Positions 45,756 through 55,257 of a stretch of DNA of 64,000 bases are shown piece by piece. A program made the position numbers and the translations under genes. Numbering within the stretch: position 1 is the first letter of the stretch; each line of letters begins with the position of its first letter. Below the pieces are notes generated by a model, which was not told where the DNA came from, did no database searches, and saw only the letters and a list, made by a program, of their open reading frames with translations. The DNA lies in assembly GCF_009755885.1 (NCBI RefSeq), contig NZ_VYIX01000001.1:516419-580418 (forward strand), given 5' to 3'. Origin of the DNA: Brachyspira sp. SAP_772 (lineage in GTDB: Bacteria > Spirochaetota > Brachyspiria > Brachyspirales > Brachyspiraceae).

Positions 45756-47114
45756 ATGAAAGTAATAGTAATTGGTTGTAACCATGCTGGTACATGGGCA
45801 GCAAAAACTTTAAAAGCTACAGATCCTAATTGTCAGGTAGTAACTTATGATAGAAATGATAATATATCTTTCTTAGCTTGCGGTATTGCTCTTTGGGTTG
45901 GCGGTGTAGTAAAAGATCCTAAAGGTTTATTCTATGCTAGTCCTGAAGGTTTAAAAAGCGAAGGAATAGAAGTTTATATGGGTCATGAAGTAACTAAAAT
46001 AGATTGGGCTAACAAAAAAATGACTGTTAAAGAATTAAAAACTGGTAAAGAGTTTGAAGATAATTATGACAAACTTATTCTTGCTACTGGTTCTTGGCCT
46101 GTAACTCCTCCTATTGAAGGTTTAAAACAAGAAGGTACTACTTATGGGCTTAAAAAAGGTATTTTCTTCTCTAAACTTTATCAACAAGGTCAAGATATTA
46201 TTGATGAAATAGCTAAACCAGAAGTAAAAAAAGTTATGGTAGTTGGTGCTGGTTATATAGGTGTTGAACTTATAGAAGCATTCAAAAACCATGGTAAAGA
46301 AGTTATTTTAATGGAAGCTATGCCTAGAGTTATGGCTAACTATTTTGATAAAGAAATTACTGATGAAGCAGAAAAAAGAATTAAAGATGCTGGTATAGAA
46401 TTACATTTAGGTGAAACTGTTAAGAAATTTGAAGGTGAGGACAGAGTTAAGAAAGTTGTTACTGACAAAGGTTCTTATGATGTAGATATGGTAGTTATGT
46501 CTGTTGGTTTCAGACCTAATAGCGAACTTTATAAAGACTATTTAGAAACTTTACCTAATGGTGCTATTGTAGTTGATACTACTATGAAATCTTCTAAAGA
46601 TGAAAATGTTTATGCTATAGGAGACTGTTCTAGTGTATATTCTTGCTCTTCTAAATCTCATGAATATATTGCTTTAGCTACAAATGCTGTAAGAATGGGT
46701 ATTGTTGCTGCTAATAATATTTTAGGTAAAAAAGTTAATTATTGCGGTACACAAGGTTCTAACGCTATTTGTGTATTTGGTTATAACATGGCTTCTACTG
46801 GTTGGTCTGAAGAGACTGCTAAGAAGAAAGGTTTAAAAGTTAAATCTAATTTCTTTAGAGATGCTGAAAGACCAGAATTTATGCCTACTTACGAAGATGT
46901 ATTAGTAAAAATCGTTTATGAAGAAGGTACTGGAAGATTATTAGGTGCTCAAATTGCTTCTAAACATAATCATGCTGAAGCTATACATGCATTCTCTCTT
47001 GCTATAGCTAATGAAATGACTGTTCAAGATTTCGCATTATCTGACTTCTTCTTCCTTCCTCACTATAACAAACCATTATCTTGGATGACTATGGTTGCTT
47101 ATACTGCTAAATAA
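45756..47114 (+). CDS. nox: NADH oxidase (water-forming type)
   Basis: Nox reduces oxygen with NADH and is a well-known Brachyspira marker and aerotolerance gene. The flavoprotein has an N-terminal FAD Rossmann motif (VIVIGCNHAGTWAA) with His10, the redox-active Cys42 in LACGIALW, and a central NADH-binding motif (VVGAGYIGVELIEAF). FAD binding repeats at NVYAIGDCS, and a C-terminal dimer domain follows. Length is 452. GGGG precedes the ATG. The codon use is tidier than that of neighbours, as expected for a highly expressed gene. It has its own strong promoter and terminator. Confidence 0.97.
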   Translation: MKVIVIGCNHAGTWAAKTLKATDPNCQVVTYDRNDNISFLACGIALWVGGVVKDPKGLFYASPEGLKSEGIEVYMGHEVTKIDWANKKMTVKELKTGKEFEDNYDKLILATGSWPVTPPIEGLKQEGTTYGLKKGIFFSKLYQQGQDIIDEIAKPEVKKVMVVGAGYIGVELIEAFKNHGKEVILMEAMPRVMANYFDKEITDEAEKRIKDAGIELHLGETVKKFEGEDRVKKVVTDKGSYDVDMVVMSVGFRPNSELYKDYLETLPNGAIVVDTTMKSSKDENVYAIGDCSSVYSCSSKSHEYIALATNAVRMGIVAANNILGKKVNYCGTQGSNAICVFGYNMASTGWSEETAKKKGLKVKSNFFRDAERPEFMPTYEDVLVKIVYEEGTGRLLGAQIASKHNHAEAIHAFSLAIANEMTVQDFALSDFFFLPHYNKPLSWMTMVAYTAK

Positions 47115-47138
47115 TTATTGACTTATAATAATTTTAAT

Positions 47139-47173
47139 AAAGGCCTTATAGAATTGTCTATAGGGCTTTTTTA
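47139..47173 (+). terminator. intrinsic terminator of nox
   Basis: AAAGGCCTTATAG pairs with CTATAGGGCTTTT (G-U pairs included) around AATTGT and is followed by a T-run. Confidence 0.88.
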
Positions 47174-47200
47174 TTTTTGTAATTTTAAAATTTAAAAAAA

Positions 47201-47420
47201 CTCCACACCCGCACGCTGAATTAAACAAAAATATATTAATTAATTTGAAATAGAATTTTAATTATATTTTTTGATATGCTTAGCGTGCGGAGAAATAGAT
47301 TAACAATATAATTAAAGCTTGGGTGGGGTGCTTTTTAAATTTAGCATTAAATAAAATTAAAGTAAAGATTTTAAATAATACAAAAAAGCTAATAGGGCGG
47401 GGAATGTAAGTAAATTAGAA
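47201..47420. repeat. GC-rich inverted repeat plus repeat family 2, copy B
   Basis: CCGCACGCT (47209-47217) and AGCGTGCGG (47282-47290) form an inverted repeat 64 bases apart. From about 47315 the sequence then matches repeat family 2 (GCTTGGGTGGGG, A-rich middle, AATAGGGCGGGG). The gap between nox and the ABC-F gene (47115-47532) holds these and the nox terminator but no gene that I can see. Confidence 0.55.
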
Positions 47421-47532
47421 TATATATTTTAAAGATATAAACATGATTTTATGTTATTGAATAATTTTTAAAACTATTATAAAATTGCTTACTAAATTAG
47501 TAATAAAATAAATTTGAAATTAAATAAAGAAG

Positions 47533-49344
47533 ATGGCTAAGAGTATTATAAATATAGTTAATATATCCAAGAGATTTATAGACAGAGTTTTGCTTGACGA
47601 TGTTAATTTGCTTATAGAGGAGAAATCCAAAATAGGCATGATAGGTAGGAATGGTGCGGGTAAGACCACTCTTTTAAAAATTCTTATGGGGCTTGAAGAG
47701 GCAGATGATGGAGAGGTAATATTCTCTGATGATGTGAGAATTGGTTATCTTCGTCAGCAGGGAGATTTTGATGAGAGTGAGAAGGTTATAGATTATCTTG
47801 TAAGAGTTAGCGGAAAAGAATCTTGGAAATGCTCTAAGATAGCTAGCAGGTTTGGAATTGACCATATAAAAGTTAATTATAATATTGGAAGCTTATCTAG
47901 CGGTTATAGAATGAGAGTGAAGCTTGCTGAGATGATGCTTGAAGAGCCTAATTTTTTAATACTGGATGAACCTTCAAACTTTTTGGATTTAAATACATTA
48001 ATAGATTTAGAAAATTTTTTAATGGATTATAATGGAGGTTTTTTAATAGTTTCTCACGACAGGGAGTTTTTAAAGACTACTTGCGAGAAAACTGTTGAAA
48101 TAGAAAAGGGTAAACTTACTTATTTTCCGGGCAATATAGAAGATTATTTTGAATATAAAGAAGAGAAAGAATATACAATAAAAAAATATAATAAGAATGT
48201 AGAAGAGAGAAAGGCACATTTAGAAAGATTTGTTGAGAGGTTTAGATATAAGGCATCAAAAGCAAAAGCAGTACAATCTCGTATAAAACAAATAGAGAAA
48301 TTAAAAACTATAGAGATTAATCACCCAGCAAAGAGTGTGAGAATAAGATTGCCTGAAGTTGAATCTAAAAAAGGTTTTGCTATTATATCTGACGATTTAT
48401 CTGTGGGCTATGGTGAAAAGGTAGTGGCAACAAGCAGGAGAATGGAGATACCTAGAGGAAGCAGAGTTGCGGTGCTTGGAGAGAATGGAGAGGGTAAGAC
48501 CACTTTTTTAAGAACTATAGCAGGAAGGCTTAAACCTGTATCTGGAAATTATAATTATTCTTATGGTATAAAGCTTGCATATTTCGGAGAAGATACTTAC
48601 AAAAACATCACTGCAAATGATAATGTACTTTCTTATTTAAAAAAGAATGCCAAGCAAGGTCTTTTAACTCAAGAGCTTTTAACACTTTTAGGAAGTTTTT
48701 TATTTTCTGGAGAAGATGTTAATAAAGATGTAAAGGTGTTGAGCGGAGGAGAGATGGCAAGATTATCTTTGCTTTGTGCTATTACACAATGTGCAGATGT
48801 GCTTATATTGGATGAGCCTACGAACCATTTAGATTTTGAAACTGTTGAGGCACTTGCTAATTCTCTGCGTGATTATGGAGGTACTATATTTTTCACTTCG
48901 CACGATAGGACTTTTGCTAGTCTTTTAGCTGATACCATAATAGAAGTTAAAGACAAAAAACTCTCTCTCTATAATGGTGATTATGAGGCATATGTTTATA
49001 AGGTTCGTTTGGAGGCTTTAGAGGAAGAGGAGAGAGAATTAGAATATCAAGAGGCTAATAGCACTAAAGATACAAGTGCGGCAGAAAAAAATAATAGCAA
49101 TTATGAGGAGAGAAAAAAGATTAGAAATAGGCTTTCTAAGGCTGAATCTATGTTAAAAAAATATGAGAAGGAAATAGAGGATTATAAAAAAGAAGAGATT
49201 GATATATTAAATTTTTTTGAAAAAGATTATAATGATGATAAGAGTAAGAGATTATTAGAGGTTAAGAAATTAATAGAAGAGAAAGAAAATGAATGGCTTT
49301 TAATCAATGAAGAGATTGATAGTATAAAGGCTATGTTAGAATAA
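47533..49344 (+). CDS. ABC-F family ATPase (ribosome-associated type)
   Basis: Two ABC domains in tandem with no membrane segments mark the ABC-F class. The first has Walker A GRNGAGKTT (about 38-46) and signature LSSGYRMR. The interdomain linker (about 205-260) is basic and helical, as in ribosome-acting members. The second has GENGEGKTT (about 316), signature LSGGEMARLS (about 402), Walker B LILDEPTNHLDF and TSHDRTF. A coiled-coil tail (about 520-603) ends it, as in Uup/YdiF-like forms. Such proteins act on the ribosomal E site; which subclass is not settled. AAAGAAG precedes the ATG, a weak ribosome site. Confidence 0.93.
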   Translation: MAKSIINIVNISKRFIDRVLLDDVNLLIEEKSKIGMIGRNGAGKTTLLKILMGLEEADDGEVIFSDDVRIGYLRQQGDFDESEKVIDYLVRVSGKESWKCSKIASRFGIDHIKVNYNIGSLSSGYRMRVKLAEMMLEEPNFLILDEPSNFLDLNTLIDLENFLMDYNGGFLIVSHDREFLKTTCEKTVEIEKGKLTYFPGNIEDYFEYKEEKEYTIKKYNKNVEERKAHLERFVERFRYKASKAKAVQSRIKQIEKLKTIEINHPAKSVRIRLPEVESKKGFAIISDDLSVGYGEKVVATSRRMEIPRGSRVAVLGENGEGKTTFLRTIAGRLKPVSGNYNYSYGIKLAYFGEDTYKNITANDNVLSYLKKNAKQGLLTQELLTLLGSFLFSGEDVNKDVKVLSGGEMARLSLLCAITQCADVLILDEPTNHLDFETVEALANSLRDYGGTIFFTSHDRTFASLLADTIIEVKDKKLSLYNGDYEAYVYKVRLEALEEEERELEYQEANSTKDTSAAEKNNSNYEERKKIRNRLSKAESMLKKYEKEIEDYKKEEIDILNFFEKDYNDDKSKRLLEVKKLIEEKENEWLLINEEIDSIKAMLE

Positions 49345-49401
49345 AAAATAAAAAAATATTCTATAAAAATAGAGTTATAAGTTTATGGAGGATTTTAAAA
49401 A

Positions 49402-50988
49402 ATGAAAGTTTTTAAAAATGCTAAAATATATTCTATGGATAAAAATGACAGCATTTATGAAGCTGTTGCTGTTGATAATGGTGTTATAGTTTTTGCAGGA
49501 AGCAATGAAGAGGTATTAAAAAAATATAAGGATGCATCTGAAATAATAGATTTAGAGGGAAAAACAGTTATACCGGGATTTAATGACAGTAATGTTAATT
49601 TTGTAGTTTATGCTCGTTTTAATACTATGCTAGATTTGAGTAATTGCAAATCCATAAAAGAGGTTATTGAAATTGCTAAAAATGCTGAGAAGTGTGATAA
49701 TTGGCTTATAGGAAGAGGCTGGAATCAGGATTATTTTGAAGAGAAGAGAATGCTTAATAAACATGATTTAGATGAAATATCTAGCGAATATCCTGTTGCT
49801 TTTAGAAGATGCTGCGGAGAGATGATAGTAGCAAATAGTAAGGCTCTTGAGTTTTGCGGCATTACTGAGAGCATGAAATCTGACACTATAGATTTTGAGA
49901 ATGGTCTTATATCTTCAAAATCTATGAGTTTAATATTATCAAAAATAAAATCTCTTGAGATGGATAAATTAAAAGAAATAATATTAGACACACAAGAAGA
50001 GTTTTTTAAGATGGGTATTACATCTGTTCAGACTGATGATTTAAGAGGGCTTCCTGATTTTGATTATAAGAAAGTAATAGATGCTTATCAAAAACTTCAT
50101 AGAGAAAAGAAATTAAAAATAAGAGTATGTGAACAGGCTGAGTTTATTAATAAGCAGGATATAGACGATTTTAGACAATACTACTACTATCAATATATTA
50201 ATGATAATAGATTTAAAGTTGCTCGTATAAAACTTGTTATAGATGGAGGTATAGGCTCAAGAACTGCTTTACTTAGAGAAGATTATAATGATGCTCAAGG
50301 TGTTAGGGGAGTTAGTCAGTACAAGCAAGAAGAGCTTGATGAATTAGTAAAATATGCTAATAGTTTAGATTATTCTGTTATAATACAGGCTACTGGGGAC
50401 GCTGCTATAGAAATGGCATTAAACTCAATAGAGAAAATTAAAGATACTAAAGATTTTAAATATAGAAGAAACGGTTTGATAAATTGTCAGATAACAGATA
50501 AAAAATTATTAGAGAGAATAAAAGAGTTAAATGTTTGTATATATTATCACCCTATATTTTTGAATTATGATATGCATATAGTTGAAGAGCGTGTTGGTAA
50601 GGAGAGAGCTCAAACAAGCTATGCTTACAAAACTGCTATGGATATGGGTATTCATATAGGTTTTGGTACTGCTGGTCCTGCTGGCGGAATTAACATAATG
50701 GAAGGTATTCACTGTGCCGTTAATAGAGAAGATTTAAATGGTTGGCCAGAGGGCGGTTGGATGCCTGAAGAGAAGCTTACTGTTAAAGAGGCAGTTTATT
50801 TATATACTATGGGAAGTGCTTATTTGTCTTCTGAAGATAAACTCAAAGGTAGCATAAAAGAAGATAAATTAGCAGATTTTATTGTATTAGATAGAGATAT
50901 TTTTGAAGTGGATAAAAAAGAAATAAAAGATATTAAAGTATTAAAAACTATTATTGATGGGGATATTGTATACAGCAGAGATAATTGA
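49402..50988 (+). CDS. YtcJ-like amidohydrolase-fold protein lacking metal ligands
   Basis: The 528-residue protein has the amidohydrolase layout: a beta-sandwich N-terminus (FKNAKIYSMDKNDSIYEAVA), a barrel, and a C-terminal sandwich (DKLADFIVLDRDIFEV). The fold-level YtcJ motifs align, but the metal and catalytic residues do not. The usual HxH after PGF is Asn64-Val-Asn66; the H of a CGH motif is Glu140; the HAIGD histidine is Gln329; the IEH histidine is Cys362; the GSD aspartate is Ala424. The protein may be a pseudoenzyme or use other chemistry. GGAGG precedes the ATG. Two structural genes of the Bat cluster follow downstream. Confidence 0.85.
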   Translation: MKVFKNAKIYSMDKNDSIYEAVAVDNGVIVFAGSNEEVLKKYKDASEIIDLEGKTVIPGFNDSNVNFVVYARFNTMLDLSNCKSIKEVIEIAKNAEKCDNWLIGRGWNQDYFEEKRMLNKHDLDEISSEYPVAFRRCCGEMIVANSKALEFCGITESMKSDTIDFENGLISSKSMSLILSKIKSLEMDKLKEIILDTQEEFFKMGITSVQTDDLRGLPDFDYKKVIDAYQKLHREKKLKIRVCEQAEFINKQDIDDFRQYYYYQYINDNRFKVARIKLVIDGGIGSRTALLREDYNDAQGVRGVSQYKQEELDELVKYANSLDYSVIIQATGDAAIEMALNSIEKIKDTKDFKYRRNGLINCQITDKKLLERIKELNVCIYYHPIFLNYDMHIVEERVGKERAQTSYAYKTAMDMGIHIGFGTAGPAGGINIMEGIHCAVNREDLNGWPEGGWMPEEKLTVKEAVYLYTMGSAYLSSEDKLKGSIKEDKLADFIVLDRDIFEVDKKEIKDIKVLKTIIDGDIVYSRDN

Positions 50989-51033
50989 TTTTCTTATTGA
51001 TTAAATAATAAATTAATATATTATTATTGTATT

Positions 51034-52050
51034 ATGTTTATTGAAGATTTTAAGTTTGTATTTCTTTTTATAATTATACCTGTACTAATATTTTTTTTAG
51101 TGACTTCTCGTTTTAAGGTAAATAAGGTATTATCTGTATTTACTAAAAATGCAAATTTTAAAAACGATAAAAATTATAAAAGAATATCCAAACTAAGAAT
51201 ATTTTCTGCTTCATTTTTAATACTTGCATTATCTTTATCAATATTTGCATTGATGCAGCCTAAGTGGGGTATAATAGAGCAAAAAATAAGAACTAATAAT
51301 TATATGATAACTATATTATTAGATTTATCTCGTTCTATGGAGGGTGATGATGTATGGCCTTCAAGATTAGAAAGGGCAAAATTAGAAATAGAAGATTTTG
51401 TAAAAAACACGGATAATCTTTCTGTAGCTTTGGTTGGGTTTGCGGGCACTAGTTTTGTGGCTTCGCCTTTTACTCAGGATATGGAAACTTTTTCTTATAT
51501 ATTAAATGAATTAAACACTAAATCTGTAACTTTGCAGGGCACTAGAATTGCAGATGCTTTAGTTACTGCTAAAAACACTTTTAATGTTAATATACCGGGA
51601 AAAAAATCTATCATACTTATAACAGACGGTGAGGACCATGCGGGGTATTTTGATAATATATTAAAAGAATTAAAAGACAATGATATTAGTGTTTATACTG
51701 TTGGTGTGGGTTCTGAACTTGGAGCTAGCATAAGCAGTGATATTGGCTATTCTGAAAAAACTGTTATATCAAAAAGAGATGATAAAACATTGCAATTAAT
51801 AGCAAACTCTACAGGCGGAAAATCTTATATTGCAGATAATGTATCTTTAAAAACTATATTTAATAATATAAAAAATAATATGGATAGTGTCTCTACAATA
51901 AAAAATAATAGAAGCTATAAAGATAGATTTCAGATATTCTTGTTTGCTTCTACTATTTTAATTATAGTTGCCAGCATATTAAATATATTAACTCAAAAAA
52001 GAGTTCTTTACAAAAATAATAAAAGTAGTATCATTAAAGATACTAAATAA
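51034..52050 (+). CDS. batB: BatB-type von Willebrand factor A domain membrane protein
   Basis: Two N-terminal membrane helices (about 5-24 and 50-75) and one near the C-terminus (about 305-325) flank a VWA domain (about 85-285). The MIDAS motif DLSRSM (Asp97, Ser99, Ser101) and LITDGEDHAG are intact, so metal binding is likely. Bat proteins support aerotolerance and envelope stress survival in spirochaetes and Bacteroides. It could also be called BatA; the next genes (BatC, BatD, BatE order) favour BatB. The moxR and DUF58 genes often found upstream are not here. Confidence 0.88.
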   Translation: MFIEDFKFVFLFIIIPVLIFFLVTSRFKVNKVLSVFTKNANFKNDKNYKRISKLRIFSASFLILALSLSIFALMQPKWGIIEQKIRTNNYMITILLDLSRSMEGDDVWPSRLERAKLEIEDFVKNTDNLSVALVGFAGTSFVASPFTQDMETFSYILNELNTKSVTLQGTRIADALVTAKNTFNVNIPGKKSIILITDGEDHAGYFDNILKELKDNDISVYTVGVGSELGASISSDIGYSEKTVISKRDDKTLQLIANSTGGKSYIADNVSLKTIFNNIKNNMDSVSTIKNNRSYKDRFQIFLFASTILIIVASILNILTQKRVLYKNNKSSIIKDTK

Positions 52051-52064
52051 TAAATAGGTGATTT

Positions 52065-52907
52065 GTGTTGTTTAGAGTAAAAGTATTGTTACTATTTTTA
52101 ATATTATTTTCAAGCTCCTATGCTTTGTCTTTAAATGAGTTTACAGCGAAGATTGATGTTGATAGAGCTAATAGGTTATTAAGAAAAGGCGATTATGATA
52201 ACGCTATAAGCTTGTATGAGAAGGCTTTAAGTAAGATGCCTACATCTCCAGAAATTTATTATAATATGGGCACTACTTTATCTTCTATGGGAGAGATGGA
52301 CTCTGCTATTCAAGCCTTTGATATGGCTAAAAAAAACTTTACAGAAAAAACTTCTAAAGATATAAAAAACTCAACTTATTATAATGCTGGTATAAGCAAA
52401 ATAGAAATAGAAGATTATGCGGGAGCTATAGAAGAGTTAATAGAAGCTTTGGTAAATAAGCCTGATGATAATAATGCAAAGAGTGCTTTAGAATATGCAA
52501 AAAAGAAATTAGAAGAGCAGAAAAAAAATAGCGGCGAGAGTGCTCAAAATAATAATAATGATAATCAAGATGATGCTAACTCTAATCAAAATAGTGAGGA
52601 TAATCAGGATAATAACAACAATCAAAATAATAATGGCAATAATCAAAATAACCAAGACAACAATCAGAATAATCAAGACAATCAAAATAATGATGATGAG
52701 CAGAATAATCAAAATAATAATGATAACCAAAACAATAATCAAGACAATAATCAAAATAATAATAATGGCAACGACAACGGAGATGATGAAGAGAAAAACA
52801 CTCAAACTGATATTGATAGGCTCTTAGATTCATTAAGACAATATAGAAAAGATAAAGAAAATGATGATCAATATTATGGCGGAGGAAGAATTGATAAAGA
52901 CTGGTAA
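52065..52907 (+). CDS. batC: BatC-type TPR protein with Asn/Gln/Asp-rich region
   Basis: A signal peptide (residues 1-20, ending SSSYA) precedes three or so TPR units (about 30-150: ANRLLRKGDYDNAISLYEKA and so on). Residues about 155-245 are a low-complexity run of Asn, Gln and Asp (52530-52790) encoded by AAT/CAA/GAT repeats, and the end (DIDRLLDSLRQYRKDKE through GGGRIDKDW) is conserved in the family. The start is GTG, with AGGTGA three bases upstream. The batD start lies inside its C-terminal codons. Confidence 0.87.
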   Translation: MLFRVKVLLLFLILFSSSYALSLNEFTAKIDVDRANRLLRKGDYDNAISLYEKALSKMPTSPEIYYNMGTTLSSMGEMDSAIQAFDMAKKNFTEKTSKDIKNSTYYNAGISKIEIEDYAGAIEELIEALVNKPDDNNAKSALEYAKKKLEEQKKNSGESAQNNNNDNQDDANSNQNSEDNQDNNNNQNNNGNNQNNQDNNQNNQDNQNNDDEQNNQNNNDNQNNNQDNNQNNNNGNDNGDDEEKNTQTDIDRLLDSLRQYRKDKENDDQYYGGGRIDKDW

Positions 52908-54570
52908 AGTAATAATTATTCTATTATTTTTATTAAATGTTTCTGCCTTATTTTCTCAAACTACAATTACAGCTAAACTCTCTGATGAAAAAATAGGTAT
53001 CGGTGAAGTTTTTAGTTTATCTGTAACTATTAATAATACAAAAGGAAAAGTTACCATACCAAATATAGATGGTTTATTATTGAGAGGAACTTCGCAGACA
53101 AGAAATATGACATTAAGCGGGGGAACTTTTAAATCCATTCAAACATATAGTTATACTTATGTGGCAAATAGGGTTGGAATATATAATATAGATAATATCA
53201 CTGTAAAGATAGATAATACAACTTACAAAGCAAATCCCCTTACTTTAGAAGTTGTAGATGAGCCTGTTAGAGAAAGAGAAAGCGATGCTCCTGATTCTGA
53301 TTCTTTTGACAGATTTATGAATTATTCTGAAGATATACATGTTGAAAACACTATAAACAAAACAGAAGTATATTTGTATGAGCCTATATATATTACACAA
53401 AAAGCCTACACTCATGTTCCTGTTAATGTGGTTGGCATATCTAAAATAGCTGACAGAACAGATTTTATTTCTTATACAGATTCTTCAGAGTACAATTCTT
53501 TTACAGAGATAATTGACGGAAAGAGAGTAAGTGTTATACCATTAAAAAAAGAGGTGTTATACGCTCTAAAAGATGGAAATAAAAACATCATCACTACTGA
53601 GTTTGTTTTTGAAAAGAATAATATGTTTTTTGATAGGGTGCTTTATGGGGAAGAAGAATATAACATAAAGGTGCTTCCTCTTCCTGATAACACTGGGTAC
53701 AAAAACTTTTCTGGCGGTGTTGGAGAGTTTGATTTTACAGTTAAGGCTAACAAAACTAATTTGAAAATAGGTGAAGAGGTTGTTGTTAGTTTAGAGGTTT
53801 TTGGAGAGGGTAATACTTCTATTATAAATATGCCTAGCATTGATACAAATATCAATAAATATTTTTCTGTTTATCAGCCTAAAACTTATGAAACTAATTG
53901 GTTTGAAGATGATAAAATGATGGCTAAAAAGACAAAACAATATGTGATGGTGGCAACTAATAGCGGAGAGTTTAGTTTGTCAAATATAGCTTTTTGTTAT
54001 TTTTCTCCAGATGCTAAAAGCTATAGTAATGTTTATTCAGGCAATATATCTTTTTCTATGATGGGCGGAAATATTGGCTCTTCTCATTTTGTTGATAATA
54101 ATAATGAACCTAATATCATCAATATTAAAGACACTTATATTAAAAATGAAAAGCCTTTTAATTTATTGAATATTAATATTGTTTATATTTATATACTTAT
54201 TTTAATAGTATTTTCTTTTATTATAGTTTTTTCGAAAAAGCTTAAAACATTAGCTTTAGCTTCTTCAAATAACAATAAAGAATCTGGTATTAGTGTTATG
54301 ATCACAAATTATAACGAAGGAAATAGGGAAGAGTATTGTAAGAGTGTTATTTCTTATATTGAAAAAGAGATTAAAAAGAAATTAAATACGAACTCTAGAA
54401 ATATTTATTTGGAATTAAATGGCATAGCAGAAGAAGAGAAAATAAAAGAAATAAAATCTATAATAGATTCTTGTGAGAGGGAGCTTTATTCTGGAAGTAA
54501 ATCGAGTGAAAATATAGATTATCATAGTAAGGCTATTGAAATAATTACTAGTATTAATAAAAAGAAGTGA
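52891..54570 (+). CDS. batD: BatD (oxygen tolerance) family protein
   Basis: About 559 residues from a TTG at 52891. The product starts IKTGKVIIILLFLLNVSALF, a good signal peptide, and continues with beta domains of the BatD family (ITAKLSDEKIGIGEVFSLSV, repeated near residue 300 as VKANKTNLKIGEEVVVSLEV). A membrane helix lies near residue 435 (IVYIYILILIVFSFIIVFS), and a short cytoplasmic helical tail follows. GGAGGA five bases before the TTG, inside the batC GGGR codons, supports this start over the earlier in-frame ATG 52861. The 17-base overlap with batC implies coupling. Confidence 0.88.
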   Translation: MIKTGKVIIILLFLLNVSALFSQTTITAKLSDEKIGIGEVFSLSVTINNTKGKVTIPNIDGLLLRGTSQTRNMTLSGGTFKSIQTYSYTYVANRVGIYNIDNITVKIDNTTYKANPLTLEVVDEPVRERESDAPDSDSFDRFMNYSEDIHVENTINKTEVYLYEPIYITQKAYTHVPVNVVGISKIADRTDFISYTDSSEYNSFTEIIDGKRVSVIPLKKEVLYALKDGNKNIITTEFVFEKNNMFFDRVLYGEEEYNIKVLPLPDNTGYKNFSGGVGEFDFTVKANKTNLKIGEEVVVSLEVFGEGNTSIINMPSIDTNINKYFSVYQPKTYETNWFEDDKMMAKKTKQYVMVATNSGEFSLSNIAFCYFSPDAKSYSNVYSGNISFSMMGGNIGSSHFVDNNNEPNIINIKDTYIKNEKPFNLLNINIVYIYILILIVFSFIIVFSKKLKTLALASSNNNKESGISVMITNYNEGNREEYCKSVISYIEKEIKKKLNTNSRNIYLELNGIAEEEKIKEIKSIIDSCERELYSGSKSSENIDYHSKAIEIITSINKKK

Positions 54571-54579
54571 CTTTTATTT

Positions 54580-55257
54580 ATGAGTATTAAAAAAATTATT
54601 ATAATGTTTTTAATATTTGGATGCAATTTCCTTTTTGCTCAAAATGATTTAGAGAACATCAATAATATATTTAAAAATGCAAATGATTTATATAATCAAG
54701 GAATGTATATAGAAGCCAATAATTTATATCTTAATTTAGTAAGCTCTAATGTTGTTTCTAAAGATTTGTATTATAATTTAGCTTCTTCATATTATGAGAT
54801 TAATAGTAATGGTTATGCTGTGTTATGGTATGAGAGAGCTTTGAATATAGCACCTTTCGACAAAGATATTAAAAACAATATAAATAAAATAACAGAGAGA
54901 AAAGATTATGATTCTTTTTATATAATTGGTTTTTATGTAAGTTTGGTTTTGTTCGTATTTTTTACAGTGTTTTTATTTGTATCGTTTATGAAAAAGAAAC
55001 ACACAAATTGGTTATTATTAATTTTATCTGTTATTTTACTTGTTTTTTCTATATACTCATATAACACTATAAAATCAGATTATATTATAATAGTTAAAAA
55101 TACCAACATATATAGCGGGAGCAGTTTAAAGTCTGATATAGTTTCTAGTGTATATGAGGGTGAGAAATTTAGAGTGATAAAAGAGTCTTCTAATTGGTAT
55201 TATGTTAATGGGATATCAAAAGGCTGGATTAACAAAGAGTACTTTGAAAAGATATAA
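54580..55257 (+). CDS. batE: BatE-type TPR protein with SH3-like C-terminus
   Basis: A signal peptide (residues 1-21, ending NFLFAQ) precedes TPR repeats (about 25-115), two membrane helices (about 118-140 and 148-166) and a bacterial SH3-like domain (about 170-225, VKNTNIYSGSSLKSDIVSSV). This layout is that of BatE. It follows batD by nine bases. The stop abuts the convergent UbiB-like gene with no bases between, so no terminator fits. Confidence 0.88.
   Translation: MSIKKIIIMFLIFGCNFLFAQNDLENINNIFKNANDLYNQGMYIEANNLYLNLVSSNVVSKDLYYNLASSYYEINSNGYAVLWYERALNIAPFDKDIKNNINKITERKDYDSFYIIGFYVSLVLFVFFTVFLFVSFMKKKHTNWLLLILSVILLVFSIYSYNTIKSDYIIIVKNTNIYSGSSLKSDIVSSVYEGEKFRVIKESSNWYYVNGISKGWINKEYFEKI

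Noticed and set aside
52509-52833. Long frames antisense to, and out of frame with, batC
   Set aside because: They arise from the AAT/CAA/GAT repeats that encode the Asn/Gln run and show only runs of Ile, Leu or Asp/Tyr; no ribosome site.
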